Below are positions 39,960-48,923 of a stretch of DNA of 64,000 nucleotides, one piece after another; positions within the stretch are counted from its first letter, which is position 1, and every line of letters starts with the position of its first letter. The notes under the pieces were generated by a model. The model worked only from the letters and a program-made list of their open reading frames with translations. It was not told the origin of the DNA and made no database searches. The DNA lies in contig QXEO01000546.1 in NCBI GenBank assembly GCA_007115705.1, positions 9,709,007-9,773,006 of the forward strand, read 5' to 3'. The stretch is from Dactylis glomerata (Eukaryota; Streptophyta; Magnoliopsida; Poales; Poaceae). The position numbers were made by a program, and so were the translations under genes.

Positions 39960-42900
39960 ATGGTCCGGTCGATGAATGAAGGAACAGTGGCAAGATATAT
40001 GAAAGCCGCGACGCACGACATGATTCGAAATAACCAGACGGAGATAAAGTGTCCGTGTCACAAATGCAAACTGAAGTGCTATATCGACCCTTATTCCGGG
40101 CAACTGCAGAGCCACCTGCTCTCTCGCGGTTTCATGGATGGCTACACTCGGTGGATAAGTGACGAAGATAATGACAACGTCCATGGAGCGGCGATGGGAA
40201 ATGATGAGGAAGGGCATGGTGGTGACGAAGATTTTCCCGGTCATGATGAAGGCGGAGAAGATGCCGGACATGGTGAAGAAGATCAAGATGCCGGACATGG
40301 TGAAGAAGATCAAGATGCCGGACATGGTGAAGAAGATCAAGATGCCGGAGCAGATGGAACACCGTCAGGTAGCTGGGTGCAGAACCCTTACGTTCAAGCA
40401 CTACTTCTCAAGCCGACAAGCAACGCGCGGGATGCCGCTAGAGAGAAAGCCAAGCTGGCGAGCCTAGAGAAGGACGCGGTTACTCCATTGTATGCAGGAT
40501 GCAGGCCCGGGGATACACGTTTGGATGTCACGCTCAGGGCACTGCAGATGAAGGCAAGATACAAATGGACCGACAAAAGCTTTGACGAAAACATGGCATT
40601 CTAGCAGGAGCGTCTTCCCGAGGGGAACAAGTGTCCAACTAGTATCGAGGAGGCCAAGAAAATCGTGTGCCCTCTTGATTTACCTCACGTGAGATACCAT
40701 GCTTGCATTAATGATTGCATCATTTATCGGTGAGAAGATGCGGAGAGAAACACATGTCCGGTGTGCGGCGCATCTCGATACAAGAGTGGGAAGAAAGCTC
40801 CTCGAAAGGTAGTATGGTACTTTCCGATCACTCCTCGTCTACAGCGATATTTCGCAGACCCTAAGGAAGCAAAGCTTATGCGCTGGCACGCGGAAAGGAA
40901 GAAGCCAAAAGATGATGACGATGATGATCAGGAGGACATGATACTGAGACACCCTTCAGATGCTAGCCAGTGGAAGGCATTGGACATCGAGTGCCCAGAA
41001 TTTGGTAATGATCCAAGGAACGTCAGGTTGGGTGTGAGCACCGATGGACTCAATCCGTTTGGCAGCCAGAGCAGCACCCATAGCACCTGGCCCGTATTTG
41101 TATGGATGTACAACCTACCCCCCTGGCTGTGCATGAAGAGGAGGTACATACAAATGACTATGCTAATTCAAGGTCCAAAACAACCGGGAAATGACATCCA
41201 ACTGTATCTCGGTCTGCTGACAGAGGAACTAGCCACGTTATGGGACACACCACCCAATACATGGGACGCCGTCGCACAAGATTATTTTCCTATGAGAGCC
41301 GCGTTGGTCACGACGGTGCATGACTATCTCGGTTGCGGATATGTCTCGGGGCAGGTGGTCCACGGATATTGTGCATGTATTCGGTGCATGGATGACACAA
41401 CATATCACCAGCTACAAAAAGATCCCGGTTCTTCGAAGACCGTGTTCCTTGGGCATCGAAGGTGGCTTCGCAAGGATGACCCATGGAGAAAACGCAAAGA
41501 TCTGTTCAATGGTAAAATTGAGATCCGAGATCCCCCATGTCTAAGGAGCGGCGACGAAATCGATGAGTTGTTGACAAGTTGGCCAGAGTGCCCTGCACCG
41601 GGAAAGAAGCGAAAGGCGCCCAAGCCGCCCCTGAAGGTATGGAAAAGGAGGTCTGTTTTCTGGGATCTGCCTTACTGGAAGATCCTCTGCATGCCCCATA
41701 GCCTTGATGTCATGCATATCACAAAAAACGTGTGCGAGAGTCTGCTTGGCACCCTTCTCAACATGCCTGATAGGACCAAAGATGGACCGAAAGCAAGGCA
41801 TGACTTGGCATTTATGAAGATCAGGGAAGACCTTCACTTAGGACGATCTGATGATGCTGACGATGATGATGAGGAGACCGAAGGTCGTCGCAAGGGAAAA
41901 AGGGCCAAGAGGAACGACTATCATTGCCCCGCTTCGTGCTTCACTCTAAGTCCTCAGGAGATCGAGCAGTTTTTCAACTGCCTCCTAGGAGTCAAAGTTC
42001 CCTACGGTTACTCGGGCAAGATAAGTAGATACCTAGACAAAGCGAAGCAGAAGTTCAGCGGGATGAAGTCTCACGACTATCACGTGCTGATGACGCAGAT
42101 ACTTCCGGTTGCAATTCGAGGAATAATGGACGAGCACGTCCGCAAAATGTTGTTTGGCCTCTGCAACTTTTTTGACGTCATCTCTCGGAAGTCAATTAGC
42201 CTGAGGAAACTTCACAGGCTACAGGAAGAGATCGTGGTGATTCTATGCGAGCTAGAGATGTACTTCCCGCCCGCATTCTTTGATATTATGGTACATCTGC
42301 TCGTCCATATCGTGGAGGATATCGTCCAACTCGGGCCGATGTTCCTGCACAGCATGATGCCGTTTGAAAGGATGAATGGTGTCATCAAAGGATACGTTCG
42401 CAATAGATCACGTCCCGATGGAAGCATAGCCAAGGGCTTCCTGACCGAAGAGTGCATCTCCTTCTGCACGAATTATCTTAACATCGAAAACCCTGTTGGT
42501 TTGCCCGTCAACAAGCACCTTGACAGGATCGATGGATGGGGTCACCGCGAGGGTCGTCATGAAATGCATATCGACTTCACTGGTCGACGCGCCGACTTTG
42601 ATAGAGCAAACCTAGTCGCGCTACAGCACATGCAACTGATCGACCCTTGGGTAGAAGAGCACAAAAGCTTTATTGCGAATAAGTATAGTGACAGGGCCGA
42701 GCAGAGGACGGAAGGAGCAATAATCAATGAGCACAACTCCAATTTCACGCGTTGGTTCAAGGACAAGCTTCTAGCTAATCCCCCACCAATGCAATCTTCC
42801 GAGGAAGAAAAACTCATATTCGCCTTGTCACAGGGAGCTGAACACTGCCTAATGACCTATCAGGCATATGATATCAATGGCTACACATTTTACACTGAGG

Positions 42901-43457
42901 AAAAGGACAGTAATTGCGATTACCAGAACTCAGGGGTAACGATGGAAGCCTACACCGGTGATGTCAAGCAAAGATACTACGGAAGGATCGAGGAGATCTG
43001 GGAGCTGAGCTACGCTGGGGAGAAGGTGCCGATGTTTCGTGTTAGATGGGCCAAAAACGTCGTAAAAGAAGACCGGTATTTCACCACCATGGTTATACCC
43101 GAAGCCAAATCCAAGACTGCCGGCGCAAACGTCACCGCTAAAAATGAGCCATGGGTACTGGCAAGCCAAGTGGACCAATGCTTCTTCATTACCGACCCGC
43201 CAAAGCCTACCCGGGTTGTCGTGAGAAGAGGCAAAAGGAACATCATCGAAATGGATGGAGTCGCCAACGAGCAAGACTTTGACATGTACGGTGACCCGAA
43301 GATGGAAGATGAAAGCGATGCCGATGAACCATACACAACAAGAAGAAGCCGGACCACCCAACCTAAAGGTCTACCGTTCAAGAGAAGAAGTCTCGCGATT
43401 CCGGGGCTTAATTATTCAACATTGACAAAGAAGGGCAAAAAGATTGTGAAACGGTAG
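39960..43457 (+). pseudogene. CACTA TNP2-like transposase with two nonsense codons
   Basis: One frame from ATG 39960 to the stop at 43457 (1165 residues) is interrupted only by TAG 40602-40604 and TGA 40731-40733. The N-terminal transposase-associated domain has CPCHKCKLKC and SHLLSRGFMDGY. An acidic linker holds a 10-residue unit about three times (27-30 bp repeat near 40255-40345). The TNP2 domain follows (CINDCIIYR, CPVCGASRYK, STDGLNPFG, NLPPWLCMKRRY, HSLDVMHITKNVCESLLGT), then a DUF4218-like region (ILPVAIRG, LCELEMYFPPAFFDIMVHL, PFERMNGVIKGYVRN) and a DUF4216-like C-terminus. The TAG sits at a Trp codon and the TGA at a conserved Gly, so both are probably mutations. The 898-residue distal ORF (40761-43457) is otherwise intact. 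Confidence 0.85.
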
Positions 43458-43912
43458 CAAGCTTGACCGTGTGTGTGGGCATATTATTATTATGTATCAC
43501 TTATCCATTTTTGGACCAAACTAGACATGTAACTTATATTTTGTATCATTTATCAATCACTTTGTATTTTTGGCATGATACAAAAATATTATGTGTGCTT
43601 ATTTAGTTTATAATATATATTGTAATATATTATAATGTAATAACATGTTAAAAAGTCAATTAAAAAAATGAAACCAAACTAGATATGTAACTCATATTTT
43701 GTATCATTTATCAATCACTTTTGTATTTTTGGCATGATACAAAAATATTATGTGTGCTTATTTAGTTTATAATATATATTGTAATATATTATAATGTAAT
43801 AACATGTTAAAAAGTCAATTAAAAATATTATTTGTGTTTATTTACTTTATAATATATATTATAATATATAAGAATGTAATAACATGCTAAAAAGTTAATT
43901 AAACAATAAAAC
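43458..43912. repeat. AT-rich direct repeats downstream of TNP2
   Basis: A block containing CATTTATCAATCACTTTTGT, ATGATACAAAAATATTATG, TTAGTTTATAATATATATTG and TAATAACATGTTAAAAAGTC occurs about twice with a period near 165 bp (about 43520-43670 and 43690-43835), with a third partial copy to 43900. No coding sequence. Confidence 0.7.
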
Positions 43913-43990
43913 AAAAAAAATTGGGTTCCAGGACTCGAACCTGGAACTCCTAGGCTTAGAACAGGCTGGCTGGCCGAAGCCACTAAGGTA
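43913..43990 (-). repeat. tRNA-like 3' half with Pol III B box and T-run inside the CACTA element
   Basis: On the minus strand CCAGGTTCGAGTCCTGG forms a perfect T-arm and contains a perfect B box (GGTTCGAGTCC). It is followed by AACCCAA and a run of T, as at a Pol III terminator. The 5' half does not fold into a tRNA and no acceptor-stem partner is seen, so it is a tRNA-derived or SINE-like remnant. The inverted copy is near 21653-21731. Confidence 0.5.
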
Positions 43991-44041
43991 GACAGATGGT
44001 TGTGTCTTAGACGGGTTTGTTTCTTTTTAAACTGTATCTCT

Positions 44042-44130
44042 CGTTATCCGTAGCGCACCACCCCCTCCGTGCGCTACGGGTAATATTACCCGTAGCGCAC
44101 CGTCCCTCCGTGCGCTACGACTATGCTGCT
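44042..44130. repeat. Internal cluster of CACTA subterminal motifs
   Basis: Four copies of the CCGTAGCGCA / TGCGCTACGG motif as two inverted pairs around GGGTAATATTACCC. They lie about 5 kb from either end, between TNP2 and the next gene, the position expected for that gene's promoter. Confidence 0.7.
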
Positions 44131-44576
44131 TCATAGCTACAGCCACGGGCGCCCTTCTCCCCTAACCAGCCAGATCGACGACCAGCCACTTGATCCCCAT
44201 CGATCCAGACCAACCCTAGCGCCGCCGTGTCGAAGCCCGGCGCAGAGGAGCCGCGCCGCCGCGTCGCAGAGAAGCCCCGGCGCAGAGGTTGCAGAGGAGG
44301 AGCCCCGCCGCCACATCGCAGAGGACCTCGCCGCCGCTCGCAGAGGAGCCGCGCCGCAGAAGAGCCGCACGCGACGCCATCCTCTACGCCTGCACCCCGC
44401 CGCCGCTCGCAGAGGAGCCCCGCCGCAGAAGAGCCGCGTCGCCATCCTCTACGCCTGCGCCCCGCCCCAGCAAGCCGCGACGCGCGCCATCCTCTACGCC
44501 TGCGCCCCGCCCCAGCAAGCCGCGACGCCGTCCCAACCTCGCCGTCCTCTACTCCTGCGTCGCCGTGGAGGTAAGG
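44131..44576 (+). other. GC-rich probable 5' exon of the second CACTA gene, with internal repeats
   Basis: High-GC sequence with repeated GCAGAGGAGCC units and a near-perfect direct repeat (GCCATCCTCTACGCCTGCG, near 44447 and 44488). It ends at a good donor (GTGGAG|GTAAGG, 44576/44577). The reading frame is uncertain because open stretches exist in three frames. 44577-45921 would be its AT-rich intron and contains only short direct repeats (45259/45389, 45583/45631). Confidence 0.45.
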
Positions 44577-45921
44577 TTTCTCTGACGCCGTCCCAACCTC
44601 GCCGTCCTCTACACAGTCTTAGATAAATGAAGTTTCTGATAGTCCCAATTGTTACATAATATTCCTGCTTAATTGAGGAACTGCTCTTGATACATTTGAT
44701 TTTGCTCACATGCTAGCAGCAGCATACTTTATTAAGCCGCGAGACTGCAGTTTCTTAAGAACTGTAATATTTTTATTACCTTCCTACTAGAAGCTGCATG
44801 TGTGCAACTAATGGAGGTGTGGTAAAGTGATAATCCTAGAATGAAATGTTTGAATATTCTAAGCAAAATTTAGTTTTGAGGCTTGTTTCACTTCGAGATT
44901 AGCTAATGAGCCTGTCTAAAGCTATTTGCATTTACGTTTTGCATACGTTGATGTATTGTTTGTAAAACTTGACGTTCCAGATTAGGAACTTTGAAGTGGA
45001 TGAATCAAGATGACTTAATTTTTAGTCAAATCAGGCAGACTTTACCATTTAGTCAAATCATACCCACCACCACTAGAATTAAGCACAGTCTCGACTTTCT
45101 AAATTTAGCGATACAGGTCACAATGCTAGTAGTAGCCGCTGAAAAAGAATCTACACACTTACTCTTGCTGGTGGGCGGCAGTGGCTGAAACGTGGATATC
45201 TTATCGACGATAACGCATGTTTCGATCACCGGAGTGTCGCAGCCGTGCGTTCCGGATGCTTGTGCTGCACTACGTCAAAGAATGCTTGTGTCACTTATAG
45301 AGAAAGAACATATTGTCAAATTCTTACTTCCTGAAATGCTAGAAAAATTGAGTCACTTTATTAAGTTTCTGATAAAGAAGAGTGGAATGCTTGTGCTGCA
45401 CTACGTCAAAGAATTATGGTCATGTGAAATATCCACTATACAGATATTTATATCCCTCCAAAACAATCATACCATGATTTAATTATGTCTAGATGCCATC
45501 ATTTTCTATGAACTGATGAAACAGTACACTTGCAACTCAATAATTTTGAAGAAATAAATTCTATAAGCTATAGTCAGTAGATAAATTTTGTGTTCCTTCA
45601 TGCAAGCAATCTCATAGAAATATAAGGAGATAAATTTTGTGTTCCTTCATGCAAGCAATAATTTTGATATCAATAGTCATTTCCTTCCTAGAAGAAACAA
45701 GCTCATATTCATAAAAGAACTCATTTTGCACAACACTAACATCTAAAAATGGAGCTCATTTGTTAAACCACTGTTGTTAAACCATGCAGAAATAATCATG
45801 TCTCATGTGATGAATTTTAGGGTTCTTCAGTTGATTAAGATATATACTGTTGTTTCTTGTTCTATTTATTCTTGTTATTCTTGGAGTTAAATTATTTCAT
45901 GCTATTCTTAGATGAATTATT

Positions 45922-47436
45922 TTGATCTGGTTATTCTTGGAGTTTTGCCTTGCACAATCTATTTTGGTCAGAATGTTTCTGTTAGCTAAAAATGCAAAGA
46001 ATAATGTTCAGTTAGCTTGCTGCCATGTAATTCTGGGCATATTTGATGAAGAGGAGTTTTATATTGAAGGTCCCTCGGACAAACGACAAACTATCACCAA
46101 ACGTTTGTCATTCCATTCTCAGGAGACGCCTCCAGATGCCGCCTGGACGGAGCCTCCAAGAGGCTTTATCTCCCCCACGACACTCCATAAGGTGGTCGAG
46201 AAGCAGAATGCAATTCCCATGAAGAAGAAGGAAAGGAAAAGGAAAAATAAGAAGGAAATTGAGAGCCAGCCGCCGCCGGTTACGAAACCGATCCGAGCTC
46301 AGGACGGGCCACCAAGACACAAGGGTCTTAATCACATCGTGCATACTATGGGTGAGCCGATGCTGAATGAGCGAATGCTCAAGGCTTGCAGTGCCGATAT
46401 GCGGAGTCTACATGACTCTATTCTATACCTAGAACAGCGCCAACTTGATGAAAATGATTCAACGTACCCGCTTTACATAGCCAAGGTGCCAAAGGGCAAG
46501 GGCTTCGTCGAGGCTGCCCCCGCCGATATTATGCTTCTTCGGTTTGCCGACATCTTCGACCTATTTCACATGTATCGGCTATACCAGACCTTCGTCCGCC
46601 TATTTTCTCTAAGTATTCAGATGCAGATCATACGAGATAAGACCCCAGGCATCGTGGTAGTGGACCCCTACTACATGCGTGAAAGCCAATTGTCTAAGTT
46701 GGCGGGCCGAAATGCCGCTATTAGCTATCTCAGCGACGTCATGATATCAAACATTGGGAAGGACTTGCTCCTGGCCTACTTTCCCGAGTAAGTGATTGGC
46801 TCGCCGCCTTCTTTCTTAGATTTCCATCTCGGTCTTTGCCAACATTTTGTTTGATTTGTTTTGCGCAGTGACAAATACTGCACACTCATCCACATCTCCC
46901 CGGTGTATATGCGTACCCTGTTTTTGGACTCGGGCCGTGCAATCAAGAAAAACTATACGCATGTCAAGATAGTTTTGGATGATGCTCTTACCAAGTACGT
47001 CCTTCAGGGTGGCTCATTCAAGAGTAAACGGCCGCCCAAGCACGGCTTGTACAGCTTCGCCCATACTACGTCGTTCCCCTGCGTCAAGCAGCCCGAGGGA
47101 AGTCACAGGGAGGCCTATTACGCCTTATATCATATGCTGGCGATGGTACGGGACAAGAAAAACTCGACGCTGCCAGATTCACTCCAACCCTGGGCTGAAA
47201 AGTTGGCGATGATTGATGATGACAATCTACGAGGACAGTTCTATCGCATCCAGGAGCAGTTTGCGACAATCATCTTTCAAGATGTCGTCAGAAAAGGGGG
47301 GATGTTCTACACTGCCCAGCTGAAGCCGTCAAATGAAGTAGATCAGAGGCTGCTTCTGCAGGGCGACGACAGGGCATTCTTTTTGCCAGGACGCGGCTTT
47401 CGCTTTGTTCCTGATACTGGCAAGCAAAAGTTGTAA
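45922..47436 (+). CDS. Second CACTA protein, Ulp1/C48-like, catalytically degenerate
   Basis: Two exons, about 45922-46787 and 46869-47436 (GT...AG, frame kept); the true 5' boundary is unknown. Exon 1 has a Lys/Arg-rich stretch and ends in a Ulp1-like N-lobe (IVVVDPYYM, NIGKDLLLAYFP). Exon 2 has DKYCTLIHISPVYMRTLFLD, then VKQPEGSHREAYYALYHMLA and FYRIQEQFATIIFQDVV. In active plant Ulp1-like proteins the corresponding parts read GHW..L (His), LDS (Asp) and QP.GS..CGYYVC (Cys). Here the His position is Tyr and the Cys position is Glu, so protease activity is unlikely. Family assignment is by motif alignment from memory. Confidence 0.6.
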
Positions 47437-47652
47437 TAATAAGTACACTATGTTCCTAGCTTGCTTAGCATGGCATGTTTCGTAGACATCGGTGAACTTA
47501 TTAGTTCTGATCGTGTCGTGTGTGATGAACACTTAGTCGTGGTGTAAAGTTAATAAGTACATCCTAGTTAATTATGTCATATTTCATTACTATGCATACA
47601 TGTGATGAACTTCTTGCTTTCTGTTATCTAACCTTATTTGTCTTGGGTAGGG

Positions 47653-47892
47653 ATGCCGTACGTTGTGTACAAAGGTAGGGTTCCTGGAGTTTATGTCCAC
47701 TGGGAAGATTGCTTGAAGCAAGTCAATAGGTTCAAGGGCAACAGCTACAAAGGGTACACGACGATGGCGGAGGCGGAAGCTAGGTGGAGGACCCACCTTC
47801 GAGAGGAGAGGAGGACGACCTTCTTCAGCGTCACCACCGCCGTCTTGCTCACCGCGGTGATTGCGGTTGTAGTGTACTTCATCGTACCGTAG
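47653..47892 (+). CDS. RNase H1 N-terminal (hybrid-binding) domain protein with C-terminal TM helix
   Basis: A 79-residue frame from ATG 47653; an acceptor-like TAG|GG lies just before it, so it may be a final exon. Residues 1-45 (MPYVVYKGRVPGVYVHWEDC, QVNRFKGNSYKGYTTMAEAEA) match the RNase H1 N-terminal / Cauli_VI fold that binds RNA-DNA hybrids or dsRNA: YVVYKGR.PGVY..W..C...V..F.GN.YKGY. A basic linker (REERRTTFF) and about 19 hydrophobic residues follow (VTTAVLLTAVIAVVVYFIV), a tail-anchor-like segment. There is no nuclease domain. It lies inside the CACTA, downstream of the Ulp1-like gene. Confidence 0.72.
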   Translation: MPYVVYKGRVPGVYVHWEDCLKQVNRFKGNSYKGYTTMAEAEARWRTHLREERRTTFFSVTTAVLLTAVIAVVVYFIVP

Positions 47893-48129
47893 CATGTGGG
47901 ATGATGAACTTGCGTATTTGATCGGTATCGATGACTTAGAGACATTGAACTCATGTAATATGTGATCGCTTCATTTCGAAAATAATGAGATTCATATTCC
48001 GTGTCTATTTCATACTAAATATATTACATTTCCTGTATACTTCTTGTAATCTTGTATTTTTGCAATTTCCTGTATAAAAACTGTAATCTGGCAGTATAAA
48101 TGGCTATATTTTTGAAATTTGAAAAAAAG

Positions 48130-48410
48130 TAGCCGTAGCGCACTGTGAAGTGATGCGCTGCTGCTGTTGTCAAATACCCATAGCGCATGTGTAAGAGGTG
48201 TGCTACCACTATATCAAATACCCGTAGCGCATGGGTCATTAGCCGTAGCGCACGGGGTGCATGCGCTACGGGTAAATAATATACCCGTAGCGCACGGTGG
48301 TGGTGCACTACGGGTAATTAGATACCAGTGGCGTGGTAGTGGCAGCGCGGGGGCATGCGCTACGGGTAATATAAATAGGTGCGCTACGGGTAGCTGTTTT
48401 CCTAGTAGTG
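48130..48410. repeat. Right subterminal repeats and TIR of the CACTA element
   Basis: Copies of the CCCGTAGCGCA / TGCGCTACGGGT motif ending in the inverted CACTACTAGGAAAACAGC terminus. Confidence 0.85.
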
Positions 48411-48629
48411 TGGAATTATACTCCTTCCCGCTGCCATCTTATGTCAATACCACGCCAGTCAGTGTATCTTGCGAAGTAAAATAAAATCTGAACAGCATAC
48501 CAGACTCGAGCGCTCTTAATACCAGAAGACTTGACAAATATCCCTTTCGATAATTTAAGCCTCTTGTTGTTTTGCCCCCCCCAAGTAAATTCGGCTTCAT
48601 GCTTTAGCCGAAGTAAAGGAAAAAATTAT

Positions 48630-48914
48630 TCAATTTATCATGTAGGCTCCTGCAACTTTAACCTTGGGCGCACAAAATTCAGCAGGCAATGCAAACACTA
48701 TATCAACCACCATATCACATGGTGTATCTTCCTTATTTTCCAAGGTCCCATTAGAAACTGTGTCATCTATAGCTTTCTTTATCTCTTTAACAATGCGCTC
48801 TTGCCAGATCATGTCTGGCGCCATATTAATATCCTTCGCAGCAACTGTATCATCTTCATTAGTAGGTTTATCATTTTCACTTTCTGAATTTTCATAAGAA
48901 ACTATGCCATTCAT
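48630..48914 (-). pseudogene. Continuation of the outer element polyprotein after an in-frame stop
   Basis: In frame with the 836-residue protein; a TAA (48924-48926) lies 12 bp before its first Met. It contains VFALPAEFCAPKV, echoing AFMLPYEFRAKE in the main protein, so it is probably the next part of the same polyprotein. It stops 216 bp before the CACTA insertion. 48414-48629 shows nothing else. Confidence 0.5.
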
Positions 48915-48923
48915 ATTTTTATT

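Larger units (their letters stand above)
38964..48410 (+). mobile_element. Complete CACTA transposon, 9447 bp
   Basis: The left end CACTACTAGGAAAACAGCTA matches the inverted right end TAGCTGTTTTCCTAGTAGTG. TGG target duplications lie at 38961-38963 and 48411-48413. Subterminal arrays of ACCCGTAGCGCA in both orientations lie at each end. It encodes a TNP2 transposase, a Ulp1-like protein and a small RNase H1 N-domain membrane protein. It is inserted in the outer LTR element. Confidence 0.92.

Noticed and set aside
40255..40345. CRISPR-like or satellite array
   Set aside because: Three contiguous 27-bp units with no spacers, in frame within the transposase linker.
43913..43990. Functional tRNA gene
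   Set aside because: Only the T-arm and terminator are recognisable; no complementary 5' acceptor strand, D-arm or convincing A box.
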